From the NCBI GenBank assembly GCA_016271365.2, contig CM057453.1:1093826501-1093890500 (forward strand): DNA of 64,000 nucleotides, in the 5' to 3' direction. The notes under the pieces were generated by a model that was given only the letters and a program-made list of their open reading frames with translations, had not been told where the DNA came from and did no database searches. This DNA is from Neoceratodus forsteri (Eukaryota; Chordata; Ceratodontiformes; Ceratodontidae). Made by a program: the position numbers and the translations under genes. Of this stretch, positions 50,812 to 62,140 are shown piece by piece (position 1 is the stretch's first letter; each line of letters starts with the position of its first letter).

Positions 50812-51339
50812 TCCAGGTGACGCTGGTCATGGGATGGGGAGAGATTGAGATCCTTCCAGGACAAGGCACTCTGTGGACTCTTCCTAGCTGGTCTTCACAG
50901 GCACAAAGTCGGCCTTTGCCCCTGAACCGAAGTTCATCTTGGTGTTCTTGAACTTTCACCTCGACCAGGTAACTTCCTTACTGGTATATTTTACCAACCC
51001 ATCTTCAGAGGCCAACTGCAGGCTCCATATCCTGGAACTGCAGAGTGCTGTCTTTTTTTATATGGAGCGTATGGCTGGAGTTTGCCAACTGTCACTTATG
51101 TCGAATTGCACCTTGCAGACTGGCAGCAAAGTGGACGATTGCAAGGTGCGTCACGTCTTGCATCGACATTTGCAATAGGTTGGCTGGTTGGAAGCGTCCC
51201 GTAGGGATTAGGGCTCATTCCAAGAGGCATACCGCTGCCTCACTGACTGCCTCCAGAGATGTTCTCCATGCAGGAGATCTGTAGGGCTGCTACCCGGAAG
51301 TCGCCATACACCTTCATTTCCCATTACCGCGTTGACCAC
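50812..51339 (+). pseudogene. DIRS-9 tyrosine recombinase, C-terminal half
   Basis: GTGACGCTGGTCATGGGATG begins at the level of the catalytic-Arg block (VTSARRMGE), but the ARR is lost. FTSTR and FHLDQ-V-like pieces, LHILELQSAVFFYMERM, KVDDCKVRHVLHRHL and GIRAHSKRHTAASLTASRDV (HxxR as HSKR, about 51205-51260) follow, then FISHYRVD (Tyr, about 51312-51335). DIRS-11 interrupts right after VD. HTAA with TASRD places it in the alpha family. Confidence 0.85.
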
Positions 51340-51610
51340 ACCTATAGAACTATAGTCACCAGGCACTTGGACCACACAGAAAATGTTCTAGCTGGCAGTC
51401 TACCAGGGGCCACCAACCCTGACGTTGGGTGCTGATGTCGCCTTATAGTATGATAGTGGGCGGCCCCGTACCCTCCTTAGTTCTTTTCCCGCCGTCTACC
51501 AGTGCGAGTTGGGTGTCTTAGATTGCTGCAGCTTTAGTCAACTGCCATTTCCTACGCCTTCATTTTTTTTTCCTCACCTCAATTTTTCATCACTCTTCAG
51601 TGATGGTTTT
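51340..51610 (+). repeat. DIRS-11 left ITR and leader
   Basis: CACCAGGCACTTGGACCACA, AGAAAATGTTCTAGCTGGCA and CAACCCTGACGTTGGGTGC align with the DIRS-4 left ITR (CAGGTGCCAGGACCCCACGG, AAATTTTCTTGCTAGCAG, CAACATCAGGCAC). The partner ITR is outside the window. Confidence 0.72.
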
Positions 51611-51618
51611 TTTTTTTT

Positions 51619-53229
51619 TTGCCATCTCAGCCTTCTTTGTCTTCTGACCATACGACTAAGTGCTCCTGTGGAAAGCAACTCCCGGACAAAGAGGGTCATT
51701 CTGCCTGTGTTCTCCTTCTAGACCCAGACCATGACTTGGATGCCTGCTCCATGTGCTGCGGCTTCAACTTGGCAACCTGCTGCCATCGCCAGCAGACGAT
51801 GGAAGTCTTTCTGCTTCAACAAAAGGTTGCCAGTATGGAGAAGGATTTGCAGGGCAGGAATTCCTGACTCTCCCTGGCCGTATCGTTGGGCTCCCAGTTG
51901 TCTAAGTCCTGGTATAATCCTCTGGCAAACACAAACATAGGATAAGGACTGCGCTAAACCCTGGTCCCTCCACCGCCCCTCTCCGCATCGCTCGTGACCG
52001 CTGCTGGGCCGTCCTCCGCTTCAGGGGCAGTGACATCTGCACACTATCTTTCTGGGGCTACCGTTGGCAGCGCCTCCGGTAACCTGTAGCACGCCGAGGC
52101 CTTCGGGGCGGGTGTCACCCTGACCCCCCAGCCCCTGCTGTTTTGGCTCTTGTTTTCAGTGTGCTCATAGTCAGAAGGCTCTGCTGGCCTGTGTTCAACT
52201 GGTATGGGCATAGCGGCCTTGGGATTTTCTGCCCTTACCCAACCGCCACCCACCACTATGACATTGGCCTCTCTGGCCTTGGACGTGCTGCCTTCCCTGG
52301 CATCGCATCAGGCTGCCTCCCGGCTCTCCTCCCTGTCCCATAGGAAGACTCAGGCTAAGGACTCCTCGGGGTCTAGGCCTATCTGGCAGACGTCACCTGC
52401 TCTTCCACCGAGGCCTACGCTGGTGTCTTCTCAGCTAGTGCCACTTAGCTATTCAACACTGGTCACAGTGGACTTTCCTTCATTGCTTTCTTGCCTGTGG
52501 GACTTCATGGAGGTCCACTTGGCTCCCTTGCAGGATCCACTTGAGAGGGAACCTCCAACACAAGCTCCTTTGCCCACAACTCCAGCTGGCCCGTATTGGT
52601 CTCCACACCACCAGACCTCTCCCTCCAGACACTCTGAAGAAGGGGATGAATATCTCCCGGACAGTCAACTCCTAAATGAGGACAGGGATGACTATGAGGG
52701 GGGTCTACCCCTTCTCACTATTATCTCCATGGTATCATCGGATGGGGAAGAGACCCAGAAATATATTCCTTATTCCCTGCCAGATGCAGGCGGCAATGGG
52801 GTTTGAGACTAAAGAGCAAGACCCTAGCAGACGTCTGTTATCTACATACCTACGCCTGCCTGACACTCCTCCCTTGGTGGTTCCTTCTCTGGTTGAACCC
52901 TTTGAGGATGCCACCATGGCAGCCTGGCACCGCCCTAACCTGGTCCCAGCTATGCCCAGAAAGGCGGGCAAACTTTACTACGTCCCAGTGGGGAAACCCT
53001 TCTTCGCTGAGCAGGTGCAGGCTGACTAAGTGGTCATTAACACCGCCCATGACCACACTAAAAGGCCAAAACATTTAAGTTCACTACCTCCTAACAAAGA
53101 ATCCTGGAGACTGGACTTATGGGCAAGAGGACCTACGCTTTGACCCCTGGCCATCAGGGTCCTGAACTACATGGCCTGTATGGTCCGGTTCCTCAACCTT
53201 CGTTTGGACCAAGCCCAGGAATAGGCCAG
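51619..53229 (+). pseudogene. DIRS-11 gag-like ORF
   Basis: ATG 51619 opens 82 codons; KCSCGKQLPDKEGHSACVLL with DPDH and C-S-M-C is the Cys/His motif (the second Cys pair reads CVLLLDPDH, one Cys lost). Frame 52204-52806 carries PLLSCLWDFMEVHLAPLQDP and an acidic stretch DEYLPDSQLLNEDRDDYEGG; 52803-53029 has VVPSLVEPFEDATMAAWHRP and GKLYYVPVGKPFFAEQ, matching the V-P blocks of DIRS gag. It ends at the DIRS-12 insertion. Confidence 0.75.
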
Positions 53230-53420
53230 TTCTAGGGACATGGATATGTTGTTCATCCACACTGTCTGGCAGGTTCCTTGCCACTTTAAATCTTGCCGGA
53301 AGGTCTTCAAGCAGGCTCCTCCAACCCACCCGGGTGGTAAAACTCTCGGCTCTGCCCCATGACGCCAGATCTTCCTTACTGCTTGGAAGCTCAGGTTCCA
53401 GCCTTAACGCTCTGCGTGAT
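53230..53420 (+). repeat. DIRS-12 left ITR
   Basis: TTCTAGGGACATGGATATGT, then ATCCACACTGTCTGGCAGGT (a variant also present in the DIRS-7 ICR), CACCCGGGTGGTAAAACTC and CCCCATGACGCCAGATC. Confidence 0.93.
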
Positions 53421-53503
53421 AGACTGGATTCTAATTCTTCGGTTCGTCCGAAACTCATTTTAAAATTTTCAAGACTTCTGTCATCTATATCCTCGCGTCT
53501 GCG

Positions 53504-55788
53504 ATGGACAAATCGACTCCCGGATTTCGGCGGTGCCCTTGTGGGCAGATGATGTCCAGGATGGACCAGCACTCCACGTGGGTCTACTGCCTCGGCCTAG
53601 AACACGACCCGCAGGCCTGCGAGTCATGCCGTTCATTTCGGCCAATGTCCTGGAGGACCGTGCTGCCCAGTTACAGCTTGGGCGCCCCGAGAAGCGCCAC
53701 CACGTTAAGTTGAAGGAGGCCCATTGGCGGTTATCACGGGCGGCTGGCTCGGCTGAGCAACTCGAGCAGATGATCGCCCCTTGAGGGAGGAGGTGGCCCA
53801 GGCCGCATCATCCTCTTCCTCGGTTGTGGCATTTATCCTGCTCTCTCTGGGTACCTCGTATTCAGCTTCTTTCAAGGAGCTTTGCCAATCCCTTTCCATG
53901 AAGGGAGAGGAGCCATCGGGACATTCCTCTCGGTCCAAAAAGAAGGACTCGGAGGGTAAGTCCCATCATCGGCGTTCGTGGGAGTGGGAGAGGTCTCCTT
54001 CCCCAGACAACCGACTGTCGACTTCGGTCGAAGTTGTGGCTAAGGCCGCTGGCTTCACGGCGTTCCAGTCAGGCCAGCCGGCCGAGACACCCGTCGATGC
54101 GGTCGAGATTTTTCTCGACCAGTCGGACGGCCTGTCGACTGGTGAAGCCGACAACCCTTCTTCATTGGTTCCCCCGGTGGAGACAGAGGATCTGTCTGCG
54201 CCCCCGGTGCAGCAGTCCCTGGTTAAGGCTTCCAAGCCGAGGGAGGAGCGGGTATTCCCTGCTCCTTCCCAGACCTGTCCTCGGAAACACCGAGGATCTC
54301 TGTCTCGGACTTCGCCTCGTCCAGCCGATCCCGCGAGACATCGGTGGTCTCGCACCGAGTGCTGCTAAACGCCACTCGCCCTCGCCTTCCTCCTTGAAGA
54401 GGAGACGCTACGCAAATTGTGCCGACGCCACGAGGACCTGATGTGGCAGCAGTTACTCTGTCGGAACAAGTTGACGCCTCGCCTTCCCTGGCCATCAAGT
54501 GGTTGTCACCCGAGTGGCCGAACAACCCTTGCTGTAGTCGAGGTGCCCAAGCCTGGGCCGGTTGTTCGGCCGAAACCAACTGCCCCACCGATTGTGGTGG
54601 AACCTCCGCCTCCACAACCGAAATGGGGGGCGCCGACCAAGGACTCTCGGGCCAAGGCCTGCCCACAGGTTGTCGGTCACCCTCACTCCCAACCGTCCTC
54701 TGCAGGTGGAGGGTGGCTCAGGCCCCAGGCAGCACTTCGCGGACTCCTCCGAGTCGGAGGATGACTCCTCCCTGTTCTCTAGGCCCATTGACCTGGAGTC
54801 CTCCGGGGGCCTGTCGATGAACGAAAACCCATCGTCCTTCATAGGTTTGCTTTGGCCCTCCTCGGAGTCCACCGATGCAACTCTAGCCCAGATGCTCGGG
54901 CCATGTATCCTGACGGAGATACTGGACCGAGGGATTCACCCATGGAGGTCTTCCGGTGGCTGAAGCATTGTTGGCCCAGCCTTGAGCTCTGGCAGTGGCC
55001 TGCTTCCTCTCAGGCGCCTTTTGGCCAGGATGGCCAGGAAGACAAGGGTCACCACCACTCTGCCTGGTTTTTTCGAACACCTTCTGCCGAGGGGTTGGTC
55101 AACAGACATGCTTTTCAGCTGCCCCGGAACGCTAGGGGACGTGGACAAGCTCCACCGGACAAGGAGTCCAAAAAGCTGGACCATGCCGGGCGCAAGGTGT
55201 ACACTGCGTCCTCCCTGGCCTTCCACCAGGCCAGCTCGGCCATGCTGATGGCACACTTCTCCCACACCCTCATGGGCCCTAGATGAGGTGATCCCTTCCT
55301 GGCCGACCTGCAGACCACGGTCCGCAGGTGCGGGAGCAGGGTAGGCAGTGGCTACAGCAGCTCCAAATGGCTCTGACATCGGAGACTCCTGTGCCAGATC
55401 GGTTGCGGCCGCAGTGGCCATGCGCCGCAGAGCATGGCTGAGGATATCCACCTTCACGGCGGATACCCAGCACAAATTGATGGATGTCCCCTTCCTGGGG
55501 ACTGACCTCTTCGGCCCTGGAGTGGAAGGTCGCCTCCAGCAGATCGAGAAGTCCACTGCCACTCTGGACTCTGTCACCTCCGCCCAGAAGGACAAAGACC
55601 GCTGACAGCAGCAGCACAAGTCCTTTCGTCCTTCTGCGCCTACAGCATGTCCGGCCCATCAGCACCAGGGCCAGCAGGCTCGCGCTTGGCATCCCAAACC
55701 CAAGTCCGCGGCTTCCTCCAATAGGAAGCAGGGAGGTAAAGGCCCAGGAGGTCCCTCGGCGGTCCCTCCTCCAAGCCTGCCCAGTGAC
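53504..55788 (+). pseudogene. DIRS-12 gag-like ORF
   Basis: ATG 53504: MDKSTPGFRRCPCGQMMSRM, then HSTWVYCLGLEH: one motif Cys is Trp. CESC closes the motif. Frame 53781-54368 has a basic linker (SRSKKKDSEGKSHHRRSWEW) and an acidic part with VDAVEIFLDQSDGL. Other frames have VVEPPPPQPKWGAPTKDSRA, SSLAFHQASSAMLMAHFSHT and VAAAVAMRRRAWLRISTF (about 55400-55455), FLGTDLFGPGVEGRLQQI. A TGA at 55604 interrupts; the usual end CCTGCCCAGTGA is at 55777-55788. Confidence 0.87.
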
Positions 55789-56640
55789 TGGTTGAGGGGT
55801 GTCGCCCCAGCCTCACACTTTTTCCACCTGGTCCGCTATCACCACGGACCGGTGGGTGTTGGAGGTGGTAGGAAAGGGCCTGCCTCTGGAGTTCGAGCAG
55901 GCCCCACCCTTCCGAGCCGTCGCCCCTCGAGGGGGGCTACGGGGTCCGCAGCCTCTCTGTTGGCCCGCCAAGTCGATATTGCCCTGCCTCGAAAAAGAGG
56001 TGATCAGGAAGGTGGCGGATCCTCCTGACCAGCCGTTAGGTCCAGGTACTTCCTGGTCCCTAAACGGATCGGGGTACATGCCCATTCTCGACCTCGGCAC
56101 AACCTGAACAGGTTCCTAAGGTCTCGGACCTTCGGCTTGGTCACTCTGGCTCAGATAATCCCATCCTTGGAATGAGGCATGTGGTTCCGTTCTCTGGACC
56201 TTCAGGACGCGTTCTTTCACGTCCCAATCCGTCCGTCCCACCAGAGATTCCTCTGCTTCAGAGCGGAGGGATCCCTTTACGAGTTCCAGGCCGTGCCCTT
56301 CGGCCTTTCCCTAGCTCCCTGGGTCTTCACCAAATGCATGGCAGTGGTGACAGCATTCCTGCGGCGCCGAAGGGTCTGGCTGTACGCCTACCTAGACGAC
56401 TGGCTGATTACAGCCCCCTCCAGAGCGGGGGTGGAGCGGTCCAGAGATCTGGCCTTCCAGGTTTGCTCTCAGGTTGGCCTCCTCATCAATGAGGCCAAGT
56501 TGGAACTCGTGCCAAAGCAGGCGATACAATGAATCTGGGCAGAGCTCGACTCTCAACGAGCCAGAGCACGGCTCCCGGTGGACAGGGCCGAGGTTCTTTC
56601 CTCCTTTGCCCAGTCATTTCAGGTTGGGCAATCGCGCCCT
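55789..56640 (+). pseudogene. DIRS-12 reverse transcriptase
   Basis: STWSAITTDRWVLEVVGKGL (about 55822-55880) and LPLEFEQAPPFRAVAPRG; the RYFLVPKR block is frameshifted near 56040. Frame 56179-56532: FRSLDLQDAFFHVPIRPSHQ, LYEFQAVPFGLSLAPWVFTK, LYAYLDDWLITAPSRAGVER and VGLLINEAKLELVPKQAIQ. Catalytic Asp pair intact. A stop at 56530-56532 replaces the F-I-G-A-E-L region. Confidence 0.92.
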
Positions 56641-57655
56641 GCCCGGACTTCTGCGCCCTGGGCCTCATGATGCCTGCACCAGCGTGGTCCGCTGGGCCCG
56701 CCGTGCTACATGCATCCCCTTCAATGGAGACTAGTTAGCCAATGGTCACAGCACTTCGATCCGCTTGATCAGTTAGTGACAGTGACCCAGGGGATGTGGA
56801 ACGCTCTCCAGTGGTGGACCATTCCGGCACATCTGCAGGAGGGTATCCCGTTTGTCTGCCCCGAGCAGCCTGTCTCTCTATCGACCAATGTCTCTCTGAT
56901 TGGTTGGGGTGCCCATCTGGGGGAGCACAGATCTCATGGCCTCTGGTCCCTTCCGGAGTCCCGATGCCATATCAACCTGCTGAGCTTTGAGCGTCTGTCT
57001 GGGCCCTCACCGCATTCACTCCGCTTTCTACGGGTCAAGTGGCTCAGGTCCAGACGGACAATACCACGACCATGTACTACCTAAACCACCAGGGCAGGGG
57101 GTGCTCCATGCCTCTGTGCAGGGAAGCTCTCCGCATTTGGTCTGTCATGCGCAGCCTGGAGGTGGATCTCTTCGCCATTCACGTGGTAGGAGCCTCCAAC
57201 ACCCTGGCCGATGCCCTAAGCTGGATAGGGGCGCCCCACGAGTGGTCTCCTGCCTGAGGTAGTACAAGATCTCTTCTCCCTCTGGGGCACGCCTCAGGTG
57301 GACCTGTTTGCCTCCAGGAGAATGCGGTCTGAGACTGTTTCATGCCCGCCTCCTCAGCAGGGCTCACTGCAGGGGATGCCTTCTCGAGGCCATGGACCCG
57401 GCCTCTTCTACGCCTTTCCCCCCATTTCCCTTGATCCACAAGGTGCTTCTCAAGGCGAGGAGGGACGAGGCGCAGGTGATTCTGGTAGCCCCAGACTGGC
57501 CCCGCCAGTTCTGGTATCCAGATCTCCTCAGTCTCCACTCCAGGCTCCCGAGGCGGCTTCCTGCCCGCCTGGACCTGATCTCAGTCAATCAGGGGAAGGT
57601 ATTCCATCAGGACCTTCGATCCCTGCACCTGATGGCCTGGTTCCTGAGCGGCTAG
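56641..57655 (+). pseudogene. DIRS-12 RNase H and methyltransferase-like domains
   Basis: Frame 56710-57084: FDPLDQLVTVTQGMWNALQW, VSLSTNVSLIGWGAHLGEHR (the catalytic TDAS is TNVS, so a metal-binding Asp is Asn), CHINLLSFE. Frame 57039-57257: VQTDNTTTMYYLNHQGRG, FAIHVVGASNTLADALSW. Methyltransferase-like: QVDLFASR, then frame 57308-57655 with FPPFPLIHKVLLKARRDEAQ, VILVAPDWPRQFWYPDLLSL and LRSLHLMAWFLSG. Confidence 0.92.
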
Positions 57656-58660
57656 AGTTCCAGGCCTTGTGTCTTTCCGACGAGGTCCTCATCGTTGTTG
57701 AGGCGTCCCGTAAGGAGTCGACCAGAAAATGCTATGCCTTTAAATGGAAGAGATTCTCCATTTGGTGTCAGGGCAAGGGCCTGGACCCTTCCTCCTGTTC
57801 CTGGCAAGCATTCTTGGACTACCCAGGTCCCTTTCAGCAAGGCTGGTCGACGACCCTTAAGGTGCACCTGGTAGTCATCTCTGCTTACCGGGCGCGGGCC
57901 GCAACCAGTTGGTGTCGAGGAGAAGGTGGTCGGTGCTTTTCAAAGGCCTTGATCACATATCCCATCCGGTGCAAGAACCTCCACCTCCGTGGGATCTACT
58001 GCTTTTATTGGCTATGCTCATGGGCAAGCCATTCGAACCAGTGCACAGGTGTGACATCTCTCACTTGTCGTGGATGACCGCCTTCTTGGTGGCTATCACG
58101 TCAGCCAGAAGAATGGGAGAGCTCCAGGTGCTTTCCATTGAGTCTCCTTTTCTGGTCTTCCACAGGGACAAGGTTGTCCTGCGCCCCCACCCGACATTCC
58201 TTTCGGAGTTTCACCTTAACCAGGTGTTGACTCTGCCGGTGTTCTACCTCAGTCATACTTCGGAGGCTGAATATAGGCTCCATACCTTGGACCCTAGAAG
58301 AGCGCTCGCTTATTACAAGGAGCGGACGGCTGAAGTTCGGGAGAGGTTCACCAGCTGTTTGTCACCTATGCTGAAGCCGCACCTGCAGACCTGCAGCTAA
58401 GCCGTGACTATAGGCAGTGGGTCAGCTCCTGCATAGATCTCTGGTTTAGGTTGGCGCAAGGCTTCTTGAGGATAGGAGTTCATTCTGACCGCCATACTGC
58501 AAGCCTTCAGTGGCTGTTTCCAGGACCTCCTATCCAGGAAATCTGCAGGGCTGCTACCTGAAGTCAGCACACACCTTCATTACCCACTACCACATTGACC
58601 TTGAGTCACGCCGGGATGCTGGTTTTGGGGCCCTGTTCTCCAGTCATTATTCTCTAAGTA
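57656..58660 (+). pseudogene. DIRS-12 tyrosine recombinase
   Basis: CLSDEVLIVVEASRKESTRK and CYAFKWKRFSIWCQGKGLDP (frame 57298-58077) is the best N-terminal domain here. Then TLKVHLVVISAYRARA, and frame 57909-58400 with PPPPWDLLLLLAMLMGKPFE, LSWMTAFLVAITSARRMGEL (catalytic Arg), FHLNQVLTLPVFYLSHTSEA, RALAYYKERTAEVRERF. HxxR reads HSDRHTA near 58480-58500 and Tyr is in FITHYHIDLESRRDAGFG (about 58575-58628). Several one-base indels. Confidence 0.92.
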
Positions 58661-58689
58661 GGGGTGTGCGCCTTGCCTCCCTCCTCTCG

Positions 58690-58782
58690 AGAACTGGTAG
58701 GAGTTCAGTGATGTGGATGAACAATATATCCAATCCCTAAATACAGGTTACTCACCTGTAACAGGGGTTCTAGGAATGGTAT
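58690..58782 (+). repeat. DIRS-12 ICR, cut at its right edge by DIRS-13
   Basis: ATGTGGATGAACAATATATC then CTAAATACAGGTTACTCACC and TGTAACAGGGGTTCTAGGAA: complements of the left and right tips as in DIRS-5. It stops at GGTAT, where the DIRS-5 ICR continues ATGTTGTTCATCC. Confidence 0.88.
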
Positions 58783-58975
58783 TTCTAGGGACATGGATAT
58801 GTTGTTCATCCACACTTATTGGCAGGTTCCTTGCCGCTTTAAATCTTGCCGGAAGGTCTTCAAGCTGGCTCCTCCCACCCACCCGGGTGGTAAACCTCGG
58901 CTCCGCCCCATGACGCCAGATCTTCCTTACCGCTTGGAAGCTCAGGTTCCTCCTTAATGCTCTATGATAAGACTG
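58783..58975 (+). repeat. DIRS-13 left ITR
   Basis: TTCTAGGGACATGGATATGT, ATCCACACTTATTGGCAGGT, CACCCGGGTGGTAAACCTC and CCCCATGACGCCAGATC. The partner is outside the window. Confidence 0.93.
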
Positions 58976-59045
58976 GTTCCTAATTCTTCAATTTTCAAAT
59001 TAAAAAGTTTTTGCAAAAGTCTGGTCTCTCTCCTCGCTGGCCGCG

Positions 59046-61270
59046 ATGGACAAATCGACTCCCGGTTCGGAGATGCCCTCGCGTGGCAGAAGATGTCTCG
59101 GACGGATCCGCACTCCACATGCGCCTACTGCTTGGGCCTTGAGTACGCACTCCACAGGTCTGCGACCTGTGCTTCCTTTTTCGCCTCACGCCCTCTAAGA
59201 CCGTGCATGCTCTTACAACTGGGGCGCCCTGTAGTTTATTTTCTCCGTAAGTCAAAAGAGGCCCGGTCGGCGGTGTCCGGCGCGGGCTCGTGGATCAGCT
59301 CGAGCAGATGATCGCCTTGAAGAGGAGGTGGCGGCGCTCTACCTCGGGCTGCGCATTTGTCCCGCCTCTCTCGGTGCCTCTTATTCAGCTTCTTTTAAGG
59401 AGCTTTGTCTGACCCTCTCGACTAAAGGTGAGGGACCAACTTCTTCTGGACCGCTTCTCGACCAAAAGAGAGACACGGGTAAGTCTCACCGCTGACGCCT
59501 TGGGAGTGGGAAGATCCCTCTCCTCGAGTTGTCGTCGGTTTACTTCGCCACTGTCTCACGGTGTCCCCGCCAGGCCAGTTGACCGAGACCCGCTTTCTGA
59601 CGCCGTCGAGATTTTTTCGACCCGTTGACGGGTTGGTCGGCTGGAGAAGCCGAGAATCCTCTCCCCGTTCTCCGGTGGGAGTTGAGACCCGCTGGTTCAT
59701 CTGTGCCTCCGTTCCGGAGCTCGTTGAATTCCGAACCCAGGGAGTGCCGTTCCTCGCGACACCTCCTTGTAACGTCCTCGGCAAAGCCGAGGTTCTTGAA
59801 CTTCTTCACGGTTCAGCCGATCCCGCCGGCTGGCGGTCTGCGGTCTCGCACCGCGGCAAGCAGCGCCACGCCGCCCCTCCTCCTCGGACGAGGGAGGCTT
59901 CGCGCAAGTTGCGTCGAAGATATGAGGATCATGTGGCAACAGCTTTCTTCTGACCGGAATAAGCCGACGCCGTCATCTTCCCGGCCATTAAGTGGCTGTC
60001 ACGAGCGTCGAACAACCCTCGTTTTATCTGAGGAGCTGGTTCCCAGGCCGGTTGTTCGGCCAAAACCAGCTGCCCCACTGATTCCGGTGGAACCTCCGCC
60101 TCCACAGCTGTTAGTTGGGGCTCCGACCAAAAATTCTCGGTCGGCTCAGGGACTGCCCCATAGGCTGTCTGTCAGCCTAACTCCCGATCGACCTCGGCAG
60201 GTGGAGGGTGGCTCAGGCCCGAGGCAGCTCTTTGAGGACTCTTCCGAGTCCGAAGACTATTCCTCCCTTTTCTCCAAGCGAATGGACTTGGAGTCCTCAG
60301 GAGGACAGTCGGTGGACGATAGCCCTTCGTCCTTTCTGGGATTGCTTCAGCTCATCTCGGAGTCCACCGGGATGAAGCTCGAACCCATTTCTAAGTGGGC
60401 CAGGTATCCCTCACGAGATTCTGGACCGAGGGATCCCCACGGAGGCCTTTCCAGTGGCCGAGGCCATAGTGGCCCGGCCTTGAGCTCTGAGTAGCCTGCT
60501 TCCTGCCCTGCGCCCGGCCAGGATGGCCAGGAAGTATGCGGTCCCTACCGTTCCCTGTCCGTTTTTGAACACCCCGACCGAGGGGTTAGTTACCGACGGG
60601 CGCTTTCGCCGGCCGGGAACGCTTAGGATGTGGACAAACCTCCCGACAAGGAGTCCAAGAAATTGGACTATGCCGGGCGAAAAGTCTATGCTGCGTCCTC
60701 CCTAGGCTTCTCGCCAGGCCAGTTCGTCCCGTCCTCATGGCACATTTCTTCATGCCCTGTTGGGCTCCCTGGATGAGGTCGTCCTCATCTTCCCTGCTGG
60801 ATCTGCAGACCACGGCCAGGCAGGTGCGGGACCAGGCAGGGCAGTGGCCAAACAGCAGCTCCAGACTGCTTTAGACATTGGGACTCATGTGCCAGGTTCA
60901 GGCGGCCGTGAGTGGCTATGCTACTGGTCGGCTTGGCAGAGGATATCCACCTTTACTGGATACCCAGCACAAGTTGGCGGATGTTCCCTTTTGGGAACCG
61001 ACCTCTTCGGCCCTGGGGTGGAAGGTCACCTGCAGAGGATCGAGAAGTCCAATGCTACCTTGACTCTGTCTCTTCCTCAGAAGGACAAAGGCCGCAAACC
61101 ACAGCCTAAGCCCTTTTGTCCTTCTGCGCCAGGCCGTCCGGCCCAGCAACGCGGGGTCAGCAGGCTCGGCTTGGCATCCCAAACCCAAGCCCGGGCTCCT
61201 CCAACAAGAAGCAGGAGGTAAAGGCCCAGGAGGTCCCTCGGCCGGTCCCTCCTCCAAGCCTGCCCAGTGA
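59046..61270 (+). pseudogene. DIRS-13 gag-like ORF
   Basis: ATG 59046 gives MDKSTPGSEMPSRGRR, frame lost at once by a deletion; the motif continues in the next frame as QKMSRTDPHSTCAYCLGLEY (His of E-H is Tyr). Frame 59625-60494 holds VEPPPPQLLVGAPTKNSRSA, PHRLSVSLTPDRPRQVEGGS and DDSPSSFLGLLQLISESTG. Later FLGTDLFGPGVEGHLQRI and the Pro/Gln tail are in shifted frames, ending at CCTGCCCAGTGA 61259-61270. Confidence 0.86.
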
Positions 61271-62140
61271 CGGGCTGAGGGGTGTCGCCCCCAACCCCGT
61301 CACCTCACCCCAGGTTCTCCCCGTGGGGGGACAGCTCTGGCACTTCCTTTCCGCCTGGTCCGTTATTACCACGGACAGGTGGGTGCTGGAGGTGGTGGGG
61401 AAAAGGCCTGCCTCTAGAATTCGAGCAGGCCCCGCCCTTCAGAGCCGTCGCACCCCGGGGGGCCTCGGGGTCCGCAGCCTCACTGTCGGCTCGCCGGGCT
61501 GACATCGCCTCCTCCTCAAAAGGAGGTGATCAGGAGGTGTGGACCTCCTCAGACCCGGGTTTGTGTCCAGGTACTTCCTGGTTCAAACGGACGGTGAGCT
61601 GGCGCCCATTCTAGACCTACACACCTGAACAAGTTCCTAGGTCTCAACCTTCAGGATGGTCACTCTGGCTCAGATAATATCATCCCTGAACAGCGTTGGT
61701 TCTGCTCTCTTGACCTGCAGGACGCGTTTTTCACGTCCCTATCTGTCACATCAAGATTCCTTCGCCGAGCCGGAGGGATCCTTTCGAGTTCTGAGCCATG
61801 CCTTCGGCAGCTCCCCAGGGTCTTCACCAAATGCATAGCAGTGGTGGACGGCTTTCCCGCGGCGTCGAGGATCCGGTGTACCCTTACCTGGACGATTGGT
61901 TGATAGCAGCCCCTCCAGACAGGAGGTGGAGCGGTCCAGAGATCTGGCCTCCAGGTTTGCTCTCCAATCGGCCTTCTCATCAATGAGGCCAAGTCAGAAC
62001 TCGAGTCAAGCAGGTGATTCTGTTCATCGGGCAGAGCTCGACTCTCTTTGAGCCAGAGCATGGCTCCCGGCAGACAGGGCCGAAGTTCTTGCCTCCTTTG
62101 CCCAATCATTTCTGGTTGGGCAAGCGCGCCCTGCCCGGGA
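61271..62140 (+). pseudogene. DIRS-13 reverse transcriptase
   Basis: The RT frame is already open in the gag tail (61116-61502, VKAQEVPRPVPPPSLPSDGL). SAWSVITTDRWVLEVVGKRP, then fragments of the RYFLV block, FRMVTLAQII, LTCRTRF (shifted L-D-L-Q-D-A-F) and PYLDDWLIAAP (about 61882-61912). Nearly every block is in a different frame because of one-base deletions. Confidence 0.88.

Larger units (their letters stand above)
43286..51339 (+). mobile_element. DIRS-9, old alpha-family DIRS split by DIRS-10 and a SINE
   Basis: Segments are 43286-43542, 50213-50631 and 50812-51339. The left tip (TTCTAGAGGTGTGGATATGC) is alpha-like. After DIRS-10, gag resumes, then a SINE, then the C-terminal YR; RT, RNase H and methyltransferase-like domains are absent, so it has a large internal deletion. 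The YR is cut at 51339 by DIRS-11; its 3' end is outside the window. It is the outermost element right of SMC2. Confidence 0.83.
51340..53229 (+). mobile_element. DIRS-11, beta-like DIRS, 5' part (split by DIRS-12)
   Basis: It starts inside the YR of DIRS-9 near 51340. The left ITR and gag are present; DIRS-12 is inserted in its gag at 53229, and the rest lies beyond the window. The leader matches DIRS-4 (GGGGC...CCAACC-T-GACGTTGG, TTCTTTTCCCGCCGTC), so I place it in the beta family, although the outermost tip is not an exact match. Confidence 0.78.
53230..58782 (+). mobile_element. DIRS-12, alpha-family DIRS, right ITR displaced by DIRS-13
   Basis: It starts TTCTAGGGACATGG in the gag of DIRS-11 and has left ITR, gag, RT, RNase H, methyltransferase-like, YR and an ICR ending ...TTCTAGGAATGGTAT at 58782. 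There, instead of the right ITR, a new alpha left end begins. Its own right ITR is either beyond DIRS-13 or lost. Same subfamily as DIRS-5 and DIRS-7, about 10 percent diverged by eye. Confidence 0.92.
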
